Source: Dermatophagoides farinae (Eukaryota; Arthropoda; Arachnida; Sarcoptiformes; Pyroglyphidae). Taken from it: a stretch of DNA of 64,000 nt. The DNA lies in the NCBI RefSeq assembly GCF_024713945.1, contig NC_134685.1, forward strand, positions 682,001-746,000. The letters are read 5' to 3'. A model generated the notes under the pieces. It ran no database searches. It was not told where the DNA came from and saw only the letters and a list, made by a program, of their open reading frames with translations. The position numbers and the translations under genes are program-made. Below are positions 12,235 through 26,094 of the stretch, piece after piece. The first letter of the stretch is position 1. The number at the start of each line of letters is the position of its first letter.

Positions 12235-15200
12235 AGAATTAGTAAGAAAGAGAAAGAAAGAAAATGCCATTATAAACTATGATTACTTGTAATTTGATCG
12301 AAATTTATAATTTAGCCAAACCTATTTTTTTTTAATGAAAATGGCTTGTGAAAACATTGTCAAACAATTTTTTTTTTCATTGTAATGGAATATTGTTATT
12401 GACCTATTAGCACAACAACAACAACAACAACATTTTAGAATCTAATTTCACATTTTCTAATACCAATGATAATAAAAATAATAATAATAATAAACTGACG
12501 ATATCGACATATATAATATATATACAAGTGTTTCGATGAAAAATGGAATGGAAAATGTTATTTGATAAATCGTTTATGGCATGCAAACATTATTTTTTAT
12601 ATTATATGGGTAAATCATCATCATCATCATATTTTTGATTTTTTTTTCTTGTTACTCTTTTGATTGGTAGATCAAACGAGTAACGAAAAATCAAACAGAA
12701 TGAACAAACAAACAAAAAAAAAAATGGAAAATTGGAAATCAAATCGAATATATGATAATGATTGTTGTTGATAAGTCGCTGTTTTTCCATTATGACAAAA
12801 AAAAAATGTATCGATTTTCGATAGAAACAAAAAAAATAAAATGGCAGAAATTCATTTTATTCGTTACACTAGAAAAAACATTTTCAAAAAATTTTCTCTG
12901 TATAAATTCTGCAAAAAAAAAAAAAAAAAAATTCAAAGATAAAAATCACTACCATTAAAATCATCGGAAAAGACAATGGAATGAAAAAAAAAATCTTTTT
13001 TTAGCATCATCAAACTGGATAATAAAATTCCTAAACATCAAACAAAGAGGATGATAATAATGAATACAAAATTAAAAATTCTTCTCATTAGTGTTGTGTG
13101 TATCATCAAGTTTTTTTTTTGAAAAAAAACTAAAGAAATTCATAATGATGTTAATTATTAATAATAATGATGATGATGATATGAAATCCAAAAAAAAGAA
13201 CATCCCTCTCTCTCTCATTCTCTTCAATATTCAATGAGTTACAAAAAGTCACCTTAATGATAATTTAAATTGATAGAGAGAAAGAAAGAAAAAAAACCGA
13301 GGAAACGGAAATACAAAAATTTTTACCAAAAAAAAAAGATAAGAAATTTTGTATAACATGATAATTTATTTTCAAACAACTTACCAGTATTTATTATTTT
13401 ACTTCTTGGCTTCAACCATCATTATCATTATTATTGAAACGAAAGCAAATGTTTATTTTATTAATGATGGATAAAGAATAAATCGAAAACTGACATACAT
13501 ACACACACGTACGAAAAAAAACTAAAGAATTTTGATAATCAATCGTGGTTACACATAGACCACCAGCGCAAGAATATATGACCACGAAAAACATTTACAA
13601 AGTACACAAAAATAAAACTTTAATAATGATGATGATGATTGATTTTTGAATTTTTTAGTTATTCTATTTGTGGCATTGGAAACAAGAATATTCGATCGGT
13701 GATTGTTGTTGTTATTTTGCCTAATGGATATTCTATTGAATTGAAAAAAAATAAAATTTTCTTTAAGAAAATAAATTCTTCAATTAAACAACATCAAAAC
13801 AAATGTTCTGTTATGAATGATGATGATGATGATGATGATGATTGTTCATTTTCGATCCAACAAAAAAAATATTCTTTGTTGCCTTTAAGTGATATACATA
13901 TGTGCATGCTGTTTGTTCATTCGAATTTATTCGTCAAATGATGATCGAATGTGAAATTCTCAATTGAACAGAATGTAACCAACGTGAATATATATATTTT
14001 CGCTATATCTGTATGTGTAATGGATATAGTGGTATATATGTAAGTCCATTACATGAAATGATAATAGTAGTAGTAGTAGTAGTAACAGTAGTATATCTGT
14101 ATCTTGAAAAAAAAACGCTGGCCACTTGCACACCCGATTCTATTATATTTTCAAAAGAATAATAATCGATTCTTCTGGTTTTTTTTTGCTTGAGTAAGAA
14201 AAAAACAATTTTTTTTAAAGAATTTCAAGAGAATCATACATCATTTATTTGATTGTTGATAATGATATTTATTTATGAATTTATCTTACAACAGAATTAA
14301 TGACATTTATTATTATTATTATTGAAAAAAAGGATTTTATTCTGCGTTCATTCAATGATCAAACCTCAAGCGGTAAGAAAAGAATTGCCGCAAAAAAATA
14401 CAATTCAAAATAATCCAATTGTAATAATCAAATTATATAATGATTATATACATTAAATATTTGGTTTACAGGTTATTATTATTCGGTTCGAAATGAACAT
14501 AAAGAATTGAAAAAGCCTAAAATCCTAAGCTTCCAATTATTATAATTGCTGCTGCTGTTCTTCTTGTTGTTGTTGTTGTTGTTGTGGTAATTCTGACACC
14601 CACAATTTTTCGATTCAGAATTTAAACGATTAAATTGGTGAATGTGTAAATTGATGAACGAAAAAAACAAAAATCAAATGGAATCAAAAACAAAAACAAA
14701 AAAAAAACATCAAAGTCCCAAAAGAATCGAATTTATCCTCACGTCAAATAAGATCAAAGAATTTCAAGAAAAAAAAACAATGCTAACAGGCAAAAACCAA
14801 CAATAAATGATCAATCTAGAATTTTGGTCCATAAGACCAATGATGATGATGATGACGATGATGAGAATTGGAACGATAAGAACGAAAATCATGAAAAAAA
14901 AAACAAAAATTATCCTCTGGGATCGATTTAGAAAGAAAAAAAGAAAACCTAAAAAAATTCATTTCATTTTATTTCACCATCACAATCATTATTTGTAACA
15001 GGGAAAAAAAGATTTTTTTTTATCATTCATTCATTTCCGGAAACATTGTCATCATCATCTTCAAGTTGTAAATAAAATAAAAATACAAAATGCCAAAATG
15101 AAAATGTATTTTTCATTCATTCATTCATCTGTGTGTTAAGATTTCCGAAATATCCAAAATACAAACAATCACAGATTCATTTGTGTGTGTGTGTGTGTGC

Positions 15201-18200
15201 GTGTGTGTGTTTGATAATGATATTTTCATTATTTATATTCAATATATATCGATGATGATGATGATGATGATCAATAATTGTGAATGGCCATTTTTTTTGT
15301 CTATTGAAAAAAAAGCTTTTTTTATTTGTGTGCTCTAAATAAAATCATGGAGAAAAGAATCTAATGAATTTTTTTCCATGGAATTTTTTTTTCTCGCTTG
15401 ATTGTCTTTATATTGTGTCTATCAATCTATTTATTTGTTGGTTCCATCATGAATCAATGAAGAATATTGGTATCACTAGTTCAGTGCTGCATGGTAAAAA
15501 AAAAATAAAAAGAAAAAAAAATATACACTGTTACGGATGTGTGTATACCAGATGGTACGGTTATTAAATTTTTTTCTTTTCTATAAGACGTGTGCGAACC
15601 AGATGGATGAATTCTTCTTATGGTCTTATGGACAAAGAATCACAACACTATACTAACAAACTAAAGATTTTTACAAAAGAAAAAAATTTTCCAGTATTTT
15701 TTTTTCAGGCCAAAATAACTGCACTATATTGATTTATCAATATTAAGCCATTCTTTTCTTAATCTTTGGTTATGATGATGAAATTATAGTGATCAATTCT
15801 GGGTGGTTGAAAACCCGAAAATACTAGATAAGATTAGATTATACTAGACCAAAACAATGAATAAAAAAAAGTGAACAATGAGTGAGTGAGAGAGAGAGAG
15901 AGAGATAACAAAAAAAAGTACAATCCTCAAATATTACAATAAAAATAATATATAAATAATAAACGAAAATACAATCAATCAATCAATCAATCGATCGTTC
16001 GATATATCATATTCATTTGTTTTACATCAAAAGAATGAATTTTAATAATTCAGATATTTTTTTTAACACAAACACAAACAAACACACACACAAAAGAAAG
16101 AAAAGAGAAAAAATTCTTCAAAAATTTCTATTGAAAAAAAAATCGAATGAATGAATGAGAAAAAAACCCAAACATCATTATTGGATTTTTTTTCCAGTGT
16201 ATATTGCACAGGAAGAAAACATCTTGTTTTTCAGTAATCACAAAATCATATAAATATGGCCTAAAGCCTGTATCTATTCAAAGAAAAAAAAAAACATACA
16301 GAATACACACACACACACACACTCGACAAAATTTTATTTTCAAAATTTCAGAATTCATGATATCAAATGGCTGAAATTTCAAAAACCAAAAAAAAAAAAA
16401 AAAAAAATCTGATTTCAACACCAAAAATTGTGACGAAAAGCCAGAAGGTTGGTGGCAATATCAATATCAAAAAATAAATATTATTCAATCTTTCGCATTT
16501 TTCAATAACCACTAGAAATGAGAAAAAAAAACACCAACAAAAATTGTCTTTCATTTCATTTCGGTTTTTATAAACATAAAAAAAAATCACTGACATTTGA
16601 TCGATTGATTCAATTCAATGAAATCATCAAAATGTCATTGTTGTTGTTGTTGTTGTAAGCTTTCAATAGATGATTAAAAAAAAAATTCGTATTCATTTGA
16701 GTAAACAAAAAAGAAAAAGAAAAAAAAGCAAGAAAAAACGCACTTACCATTCACGATTATTACTACCACTGTGTTGAATGAATTGAAATTGAATAAAAAA
16801 AATGAAGAAAAGGCAAAACAAAAACAAAAACAAAAACGGGTAATTTGTATTCGTTGTTTCATTCCATATATCTAGAAATCTTGAAATTCAATTTGTTCAT
16901 GTTTCTTTCATTCATTCGATGATGATGATGATGATGATTGTATTCTTTGATTTTATTTTCATTGAATTCATTAGATACAATTTAATTATGTCAGAAAAAA
17001 AACACTGGAAATAAAGACAAGAAAAAAAAATAAAAATAAAATCCACACTTGGAAACATATATAAAAAAGTAATTCGATTTCACTAAAAGAAACAAAATTG
17101 ACGATGATGATGATGATGAAATGAAATAAAATTTGATGGAAAAGAAAAACGAAAAAAAAATTCTCGTTAAATAAAATGAATTTTGCTGCTGGATATATAT
17201 GTATATGTAATCCATAATCGATAATCATTATAATCATGGATGGCTGATGATGATGAAAAAGAAGAAAAAAAAACTGGACCATCATTATCATGTCCAAAAT
17301 TTTTTGTTGTTGTTGTCACTGCTACTGCTGCTGCTGTTAATGTACCGGCAATGACAAGAAAAATGATTGAATGAAAAATTCAATACTATGCACTGTGTGT
17401 GTGTGTGTGTGGGTGGGTGTTTTATATTATTTAGAACACCTACACACACCCCCCACACACACACATGTACCAAATGCTTGTGGTCATCATCACCATTTTT
17501 ATGTTGTTGTCATCGACGATTGAATAGAAAATGAATCAAAAGAAAAAAATCATTGCACTGATAATAAAAACGATATTATCATGTATCAACATCATATAAA
17601 GAATTCACATCAACAGAATGATGATGATTGATTCAATGTAAGAATTGCTGTTGAATGTTGGAACTTTTTTTTTTTTTTTGATTCGAGAATTTGATTTTGA
17701 AATTCAAAAAAAAATCGATAGATGAATATTTCGTAATTTTTTCTTTTTTCTTTTTGTGATTTTCGTTCGTTCGTTCAGTAGCATTATTCGTGATCATTTC
17801 ATTTCATTCTCCAAAACATGTATTGATCATTATCAAAAATTCTGATTTCACGAATCAATGAGAAATAGATGGAAAAAAAGAGATATGCTTATCACATAAT
17901 CGGATTCAATGATGATAGTGGTGGTGGTGGTGGTGGTGATGTTGGTGGGGGCGTTTCCCACTAATGATTACAAGAATAAAATTTGCTTTCGGCTTCTGTT
18001 GCCATTGCTAGTAATGATGATGTGATGTGATGTGATGTTAGATGACATCGGACAAAAATATTCCAGAAAAAAAAACGAATGATAATAATGATGATGATGA
18101 TAATGATTATGATAAGCTGACACAATGTTGACAATATTTTTCCAATTTGAATATGTGAATGTATAGAAGCAAATTGAAGAGAAAAAAAAATTACCATTCC

Positions 18201-20410
18201 AGTTGTTATATTTGTTGCAAACACCATATGAAGGTTGTTATTTTCGTATATAAATTGTCTAGAAAAAAAATATACAAAAATCGTTTATAGAATAATAATG
18301 ATGATGATGAGGATGAAAGCGGTCTTTATATGCATGTGTATGGTGAATATGCAAATGAGAATTTATCAACAAAAGATGAAATCTGGTAATGATTTGTAAT
18401 TGTGATTGAATAATCAAAAATACAATGAAAATGAAACAAATGATGATTTTATCATTGTGATTCTTTTTTTTTCGTTGGTTGGTTGATCTGCTTTGTTTGA
18501 TAATGATTGCTGATGATCACTGATGGTGGTGGTGATGGTGATGGTGATGGTGATGATGATAATGACAACGATTATAAATAATGAAAGAAAGAAAAGGAAA
18601 TCCAATATATATCAATTTATTCTTCTTTTGTCGATTGATCATCATCATACACAAAAAGAATTGGAAAAAATCGAACGAAAAAAAGAATGACTAAAATATA
18701 TTGGTATATTCGATGATGGACGAAATAATCGATAGTCTATTATATTCTTGAATTCTGTCATCATGGTATTTTTTTTTGTATTAATCAGAATCAATAATTT
18801 AGAATTTACTAATAATTGTTATTACATTGTTGTTGTTGTTGACACAAAAATGAATCGATAAAAAAAAAATTTTGTCATTCCATCAAAGCAAAGCAAATAT
18901 TTTATTTTGGATTCTTGACTTACATCATCATCATCATGTGTGTCAAAATTGAATTTTTTTTTTCATCAAATACAATCTCATCAAAATCGAAAATAAAAAA
19001 ACAAAAAAAAACATCAACTGCTAATACTTGATAATGTAATGAAAAAAAAAACTATAATCATCACATGCAATGATTGAGATTGATTTTCCACATCATCATC
19101 ATCATCATCGTGTAATTTGATGCCACATTTCATTTCATCGTAGTACAATTTTTCATCAAACTTATCATCTTTTTCCATGGAAAATGTTCTTAATGGTATT
19201 CTGTAGAACAAAATCATACGAAATATTTGCCAGAATTCTCATTTTCTAGCTGGTTTTTTTTAAATGCCATATCCGGATCGTTTTTTTTTTTTTGTTTCAA
19301 TAATACAATTTTGGAAACAAAAATTTTGGGCTTGAAGCAATTTTGAAAGAGAGAGAGAGAGTGTGAGAGCACGACACTTTTTTCTCATGCATCCGATTAT
19401 TATCATCATCATCTGAAATCAAAAAGTAAAAAGTTAGTGAAAAGAATAAACAGAAAAAATGTAATTTAATCATTCATCATACCGGAATAAATACATACCA
19501 TCATAATGATATAATACATACAGACACACACACACACAAACACGAAATTCAACCATTCGAAATTCATCCATTTGTTATGATGATGATGTTTTCAAAAAAA
19601 AAAAAATTGTAAAAAGTTTTTTTCTTCAATTTTTTTTTCATAGTTGTTTTACACATTCTTGAAACTTTTACTTTTCCATAGGGTTTCCTTTTTTTTATTA
19701 CCGCTGTTTGTTTGCTTGATTGTTTGTTTGTTATAACCATTTCTTCTTGTTGATTGTCTTTGTATACAGTAATGTAGCTGAGTGAAAAGACAAACAAAAT
19801 TGTCTCTCTTGCTCTTTGATGTTTTGGAATTAATGTTCCATCATCATTACCATCATTTATAAATCATGAGTGATTCATGTTACTAAAAAAGACGTGAAAA
19901 AAACGAATTGTAGTCGTCGTCGTTGTCGTCATCAAGAATCGGAACATCTCATGATTCTATAAGCAGAATATTATCATAATAATAATAAATGAAAATAAAT
20001 GAATGAATGAAAAAAAAAATTCCAACAAACCAAACAGATCATAAGCGGGCCAATCGAATAATCATCATCATCATTGATGATGATCATAAAAAAAATATAT
20101 GGAAAATTAATTGATTATATGAGTCTTTAAATGGCAATAAAAATTGATGAAATTAAAAAAAAAAATATAAACATCGAATCGAATGAATTTGTTTGACAAA
20201 ACATTCCAATTTTAACTTTAGCAGCATCGTTTATGTGTGAATAGATTCAGATCGACAGTGGTATATAGCATAAATTAATTCATTCGATTTCGATTTGAAC
20301 TTTTTCGCGAAATGTCAACAAACTTTTTTTTTATTTTTTGACATTCCATGGAATCATCCAAAAGTTATCGCCATCACATGAGAATGAACCGGGAAATGAA
20401 CATTTACATA

Positions 20411-20434
20411 CACACACACACACACACACACACA
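20411..20434. repeat. (CA)12 microsatellite
   Basis: Perfect CA run preceding a TGCAGACA segment; non-coding. Confidence 0.95.
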
Positions 20435-20550
20435 TGCAGACATTTTTTACCTGTATCGATTTATTATAACATTCCCGACAAGAGATTATTATTATTCAAA
20501 TGTTTTTTTTAATAACATCTATCACACACTATATATATATAGCAAACAAG

Positions 20551-20652
20551 GGCAATGTCATCGCCAATTATCGTGACCGATGAACAAAACGGACCGATGG
20601 CATCCGGAATTTGCAACAACGAAAATAAAAATAAAAAAAAATCCATCGATGC
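20551..20652 (+). other. possible 33-codon small ORF or first exon
   Basis: In an A/T desert, a short island of balanced composition starts with ATG at about 20554 and reads MSSPIIVTDEQNGPMASGIC, then becomes K/N-rich and stops. The opposite strand is also open (IPDAIGPFCSSVTIIGDD). No homology is recognised. It could be an orphan exon, a micropeptide or chance. Confidence 0.2.
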
Positions 20653-21125
20653 ATAATAATCATTCATTTTTTCGCAAAAAAAATTTTCTTTTTTATCGTG
20701 AATTTTTTCACATTTTTTTTTCTTCAAAAAAAAAAAAAAAAAAATTTTTTTTTTGTTTCCGAACCTGTCAATCGAATGACACATCATACATTGTATATAT
20801 AATGAATGGACAAAAAAAAAAAAAAAAAAGAATTCGGGAAGCAAATAAATGATTGAAGAAATAAAAAATAACTTCGGGTTCTTTTTTTTCTGGCCAAAAA
20901 GTTGAAAAAAATCTACTTGGTGCCAAATCTAACACCATACATTTAATGATATACATAATATTATTGATTCGAAACTCATCAGGTGGCCATCATCATCATC
21001 ATATCGACTGTCCATCATGAATGATCATTATGGTTGGCTACAATACACACGTATTTTGATAGTGTTTTTTTTTCGTTTCTTCCCTGTCTAATTCTTCATC
21101 ATCCGGGATAATAATAACAATTTAT

Positions 21126-21150
21126 GACGACGACGACGACGACGACGACG
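21126..21150. repeat. (ACG)n microsatellite
   Basis: Run of GAC/ACG units about 430 bp upstream of the first VWC-like gene. It is CpG-rich, unlike most repeats in the window. Confidence 0.9.
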
Positions 21151-21584
21151 GTGGATGATGACTTTGAAATTCATTGACCATCAAAAGTTTATATTTTCTT
21201 TTTGTTTTATTTTTTTTGTTTTGTTTTGTTTTGTGTATTGCCGCTATAATCACCGTGTGTCAAATCAATGAAAATAAAAAAAAAATTGGTAAGTAAGAAT
21301 AAGAAAAAGAAAAAAAATAATGAAGAAATTTCTTACTTCAAGGTCCTATGGGCAGTTTGAAAGGTGGAGCTTCATCATCATCATCATCATCTTCATCATT
21401 TAAATTTCACCGTTGAATCTTCTTCATCATCATCGTCATAGTCGTCGTCATAGTCGTCGTCGTTGTTTTGATCATTCATTCATTTACAATCATCATCGTT
21501 TACGTGTTTGTCATCATTGATGGTGTATTTTCGTGAATAAAAAAAAAAATCAAAATATTTTCCCATCGAATAAGTATCATCATC

Positions 21585-23034
21585 ATGATTAAATTATCGA
21601 TAATAATATTAGCCATTCTTCATTTGTCAAATGAACAAAGTATTCATGGCCATAATCATCCACATCGTTCATTAAGTCATTCACCATGTCCACAATGTTT
21701 AGATGCTCGTCTCATACAACATTATCGTGTACGTAAATGTCGTCCAATCATACCAGGTGGTTGTCAATGTCCATCACGATTCAATTGTCATGATTATCTT
21801 GATGAAAATAATGCTGGTAATCTTCGTGGTGGTAAACCAGTTATGGATTCAACAATTCATAACCATCATCATAATAATAATGATCCCGATACAGAAATTC
21901 GTGGCCGTTCATTGGAAATGGAATTAGACTATTATAATAAATGTCATTATAATGGTACTAGCTATAATATTGGTGAAATTGTTCCAACAGAAAATGTTTG
22001 CCGTATTTGTGTATGTTCATATATGTCCGATGGTACACTCAATGTTGATTGTCCAAGTAAAATTGAATGTCCAACGCCTGAAGCTCGTGGTTTGAAAATG
22101 AATTCATTTCATTTTACACCGATCACGTTGATTGGTGGTATTAATGGTGGTGGTGGTGGTGGTCCACAATCTATACAACGATATCGTCGTCGTCCATTAC
22201 GACAGAAGCAGCAACAAAAACGAAATCCAAATGGTGAACCGGAATCAATTTCATCATTATCATTATATTGTTATGATTATTATAAACATGATCAATGTTG
22301 TCCAAGGCAAGAATGTATACCGGTCAATAGTCGTACTGGCCGCACTATAAGACCACGAAAAACATGTCATTATGCCGGAAAAGAATATCAACTTGGTGAA
22401 AAAATTCATTTATCCGATATAGTTGATCATAGATTGACAACGACAACAGTGACAAACATATCGGAATCAGAATCAGATGTTGAAAATCGAATTGAACATA
22501 ATGGTGATGGTAATGAACGAACAAAATTGGCCGAAATTATAGCCTGTATGCGTTGTATATGCACGGAAAATTGGAATAGTTCGGCTATTGAAGCACGTCC
22601 GGATCAACTTCCGTCATTATTGGATGCCGATCAAATTTCATGTCGAAGGAAATCCTGTATTCTTGATCTTGATCCAAGATTTCGTCGTGGTTGTATACCA
22701 GTTTATGATCCAGATAAATGTTGCCCAGTGGATTTTATTTGTCGTAAGTTTGGCCGGTCATTATCAACTGGCGAAAAAAAAAATAATTAATTAACAAAAA
22801 AGTTTCTAACAAAAAAAAAATTCCATTACCATTTCAGCTCGTACACGACAGATGGCATTACGGGTTCGTGGTGTTGATTATGGTTCAAAATTATGTCATT
22901 TCGAAGGCCGTAAATATCCGGTTGGTGCACGTATCTATCAATCACGACATCAGGCAGCCGATTGTGTGGATTGTGAATGTCGTATACCACCTGAATTTAC
23001 CTGTTTGAAAAGGAAAAATTGTCAATCAAAATGA
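21585..23034 (+). CDS. secreted VWC-like cysteine-rich protein, copy 1
   Basis: Exons 21585-22743 and 22838-23034, with a 94-bp GTAAGT...TTTCAG intron in phase 1, give about 451 residues. An N-terminal signal peptide (MIKLSIIILAILHL) is followed by a Cys module (CPQCLDARLIQHY ... CQCPSRFNC). Three VWC-like modules follow. The first runs CHYNGTSYNIGEI ... CRICVC ... CCPRQECIP, the second CHYAGKEYQLGEK ... CMRCIC ... CCPVDFICP, and the last partial one CHFEGRKYPVGARIY ... CVDCEC. The CxxCxC and CCPxxxC spacings are typical of von Willebrand factor C domains, which in other proteins bind BMP-type ligands or act in immunity. A Gly run (near residue 187) and a basic stretch (RRRPLRQKQQQKR) separate modules. 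The next gene is a tandem paralogue in the same orientation. The extracellular location is inferred from the signal peptide and Cys content; the ligand is unknown. Confidence 0.85.
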
Positions 23035-23400
23035 AAAAAAAGAAATTATCAACAACAATTTATGAATTGATTGATTGATCATCTTTAAAAACAAACAAAC
23101 TATAGGAGAGAAAATATGACATTTTATCACTTGTAAATAACATATTTTTTTTTACTAAACATACGAACCAATAATAACTAATCGCTAATAATCAAAAATT
23201 CTAGTGTGAAACCAGAAATCAGGTGAGATTTGAATATAGCAATTATCATCATTCAATATCAATACAACAAACGCATATAATCAATCAAAATATCATATAA
23301 TATTGAAGGTTATCATCATCATCATTTTTTTTATACTTACATTTGATTTCTTGAAAATAATGAAATCATCAATCGATTGAGTATTCTTGAGTCTTGTTAT

Positions 23401-23455
23401 TAATAAAAAGATAGAAAGATAGGGAGAGAGAGAGAGAGAGAGAGAATGAAGATGA
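23401..23455. repeat. (GA)n microsatellite between the VWC-like paralogues
   Basis: Purine run with about ten GA units between the two VWC-like genes. The rest of the 0.7-kb spacer is ordinary AT-rich DNA with a TTG run at about 23480. Confidence 0.8.
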
Positions 23456-23713
23456 TGTGCAAAATTACATTCAATATTTGTTGTTGTTGTTGTTGTTATT
23501 TGCCTTTTAGCAAAATTTTCAAATTTAGTTTGTGAAAATGTTCACCAAGAAAAAATAAAAAAAAATCTGGTTTTTTTTCATTCATTCAATCATCATGGTC
23601 ATTCATTAGTTGTTGATGTTTGTTTGATATGTTGATTGAAAGAAAGTGACCACACCACAAACGCCATTACGAAGATGATTCATAATCGATTCGTTTGTCC
23701 GTGATGATGCCAT

Positions 23714-23740
23714 TTATATAAAAAGTGTTGTGTTCATTCG
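23714..23740 (+). promoter_or_regulatory. likely TATA box and initiator of VWC-like copy 2
   Basis: TATATAAAAA at 23715-23724 is followed by TTCATTCG at 23733-23740, resembling the arthropod initiator, about 35 bp before the ATG cluster. The spacing is slightly short for a canonical TATA-Inr pair. Confidence 0.4.
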
Positions 23741-23770
23741 TTTCGAGTGATTTGTTTTTTTGTTCAATAT

Positions 23771-25437
23771 ATGATGATGATGATGATGATGATGGCCAGA
23801 ATTATATTCTTAATGATGATAATCATTGTGATGACCAATGGTCAATCATCAATTGATCGTCGTTTGATTAATCAACAAAATCTTGATCAACAGATAATTA
23901 AATCGATACCAAAATTAAATCTAGCATCATTTGGTATTGATACGAAAAAAGGTGATAGTGACCATGATGATCATGTTGATGATCGTAAAATAAAAAATAG
24001 TGATCGAAATCGATATGATATCCATAAGGAATCATTGGAAAATGAACGTAATCGTCTTTATAGTGAACGTATGGAAAATTTTCGTAATGCATTACGTGAA
24101 ATGGAATGGGAATATTTTGATCGTAGACAATCATCGACACGTCGTCCATCAACATCAAGGACAACGACAACGACAACAACATCAACGACTACAACACCAC
24201 GATCATATCATTATCGTCCAACTGAAGAAGAAATAAATCATCGATCATATCGACCGATACCACAGCCAACAAGATCACCGAATGAATATCCGTTACGTGA
24301 TTGTCAACAGGAATGTGTCCCGAAACATTATCTTCAACATTATTATGGCCATAATTGTCGATCAATTTTTAGTCGTGATTGTAATTGTGCTAAACGTTTC
24401 AATTGTCCGGATGATGGTATATGACATTTTTTTTCTTCTTTCTTTGTTGACAATTAATAAAATTAAATTTTCAAATTTTAGTGCTCGATGATAAACGAAA
24501 AAAATCCAAAACAACTAGACGAATTGATGACGATAATGATGATCAATGTATTATCGATAATCGTAATCGATATGAAATTGGTCAACAAATACCGATACCA
24601 AATCAACCATGCAGTGTTTGTCGTTGTCGTCGTGATTATTCCATTCGAATCGATGATGATGATGATAATGATAGTGATGGACGATCGACAAGACGAGTAC
24701 CGAAAGCACGTATCGATTGTTCCAAAATAATCGATTGTCCTGAATTGGCATTTGGTGTTCGACCAAGTCGTTCAAATTGTTATTTCGCCTATTCACATGA
24801 TCAATGTTGTGGTGTTGAGGTTTGATTACAGAATTAATTTTTTACAAAAATCTAATGATTTTATTTTGAATTTTTTTTTATCAAGATTTGTCCCGATCAA
24901 TTAAAATGGGATGATTATCGTCTACGTAAATGTCGCTATAAGAATCGTACATATCGTTATGGTGAACTGATTGAATTGGATGAAAATCATTGTAAACGTT
25001 GTGTTTGTAATGAATATTGGAATGAACATGATCCAGAATCATCACCGAAATCATGTGTAGATCAAACATGTCCAATTGAACGTAATTATAGACAAAATTG
25101 TTTGCCAATCTATCAACCGGATCGTTGTTGTCCTATTGATTATATTTGCCCATCGAAACAAAATATTACCACTACAATAATCGTTAACAATGATGATGAT
25201 CATTTATATCGTAAATATTTCCAAAATTTTGATTACATTCCGGGTGAAAGACCAAATGGATCATCTAAATATCATTGTTGGTTGGATGGCCAACGTTATC
25301 GTTTAGGCAGCAAAGTACACATTACAAAAGATTCAACATTATTTCAAAATTCTTGTGCCATTTGCCAATGTAAAATACCACCATTAATGACTTGTATTGA
25401 GAATATAAAATGTTTGATAACAAGAAGCAACAATTAA
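23771..25437 (+). CDS. secreted VWC-like cysteine-rich protein, copy 2
   Basis: Exons 23771-24416, 24482-24819 and 24886-25437, with introns of 65 and 66 bp in phases 1 and 0, give about 511 residues. Eight in-frame ATG codons open the ORF; the last (23792, ATGGCC) or the first may be used. The signal peptide core is ARIIFLMMIIIVM. A charged, Thr-rich region (TTTTTTSTTTT) precedes a Cys module (CQQECVPKHYLQHYYGHNC ... CNCAKRFNC) that matches the N-terminal module of copy 1. Then come VWC-like modules with CSVCRC ... HDQCCG and CKRCVCNEYW ... DRCCPIDYICP, and a final one with CWLDGQRYRLGSK ... CAICQC. Order and spacing match copy 1 throughout, so they are tandem duplicates, but none of the introns coincide. 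It is probably an extracellular signalling modulator or matrix protein; the function is not established. Confidence 0.85.
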
Positions 25438-25455
25438 TGAACGTCAATAACAGCC

Positions 25456-25489
<34 letters not shown>

Positions 25490-25490
25490 A
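25456..25490. repeat. (CAA)n microsatellite in 3' flank of VWC-like copy 2
   Basis: About eleven CAA/AAC units starting 20 bp after the stop codon, probably in the 3' UTR. Confidence 0.9.
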
Positions 25491-25793
25491 AATTCCGTTG
25501 TCACATCAATCAATCATCATGATCACGTTGTTTGTTTGAGGACTTTACAATTTGATTGAACCCACTACACAGCATTTTATTGCAAAAGAAAAAACAAGTG
25601 AATTAATAATAATATTTCTGATCCCGCCATCTCGACGCCATCGCTCATAAATAAATCCACTTAATACTTAAAGTTATTTGGCCCGATTAATAATTTCATT
25701 CATCATATATAAATGTAAAAATGTCTAAATTGCAATCATCGTTTATGATCTGACAAAAAAAAAATTTTTTTTATCAGTTTCTTTTTATCAGTT

Positions 25794-25817
25794 TCGTATT
25801 GAAAATTATCAATACGA
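25794..25817. repeat. short inverted repeat upstream of small ORF
   Basis: CGTATTGA and TCAATACG are separated by 6 nt, a perfect 8-bp stem about 20 bp before the ATG at 25840. It lies just after a direct repeat of TTTTATCAGTTTC. It could be a 5' UTR hairpin if the ORF is transcribed. Confidence 0.6.
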
Positions 25818-25839
25818 CTACTACTTATTTCTTCTAATA

Positions 25840-26094
25840 ATGAACGACCGGAACAGAACTGAACCACGAATCATATTGTTGACTAATCATGATTATTTCA
25901 TAATGAAATCATTATTGATTTTAATTAGAATAATGTTATTCATATTGATTACAACATCGATTATTGTATTCATACGACAATATTATATTCACATAGAAGT
26001 TCAACAACGTATTCATCATGCATTAAATGATCGTGGAACATTAGATTGGCCAATGCCCGTTGCATTTCTATCATCATCACCCGAATCATCATGA
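25840..26094 (+). CDS. possible small single-pass membrane protein, 84 aa
   Basis: ATG-to-stop ORF with a polar N-terminus (MNDRNRTEPR), one strong hydrophobic segment (about residues 23-46, rich in I, L and F), then RQYYIHIEVQQRIHHALNDR and a short Ser/Pro tail. Codon composition is closer to the neighbouring genes than to the deserts, and there is little homopolymer. No family is recognised. It sits between the VWC-like pair and the 3' end of the ZP gene on the other strand. It could also be a terminal exon of a longer gene or chance. Confidence 0.35.
   Translation: MNDRNRTEPRIILLTNHDYFIMKSLLILIRIMLFILITTSIIVFIRQYYIHIEVQQRIHHALNDRGTLDWPMPVAFLSSSPESS

Larger units (their letters stand above)
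10267..21584. other. gene-poor low-complexity desert
   Basis: About 11.3 kb dominated by poly-A/T, (CA)n, (GAT)n and (CAA)n runs. It includes (CA)12 at 12211-12234 and 20411-20434, (AGT)n near 14065-14085 and (ACG)n at about 21126-21150. ORFs here are short and biased to F, K, N and H. Two islands of normal complexity (about 19014-19217 minus, 20551-20652 plus) look weakly coding but match nothing I recognise. Confidence 0.6.
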
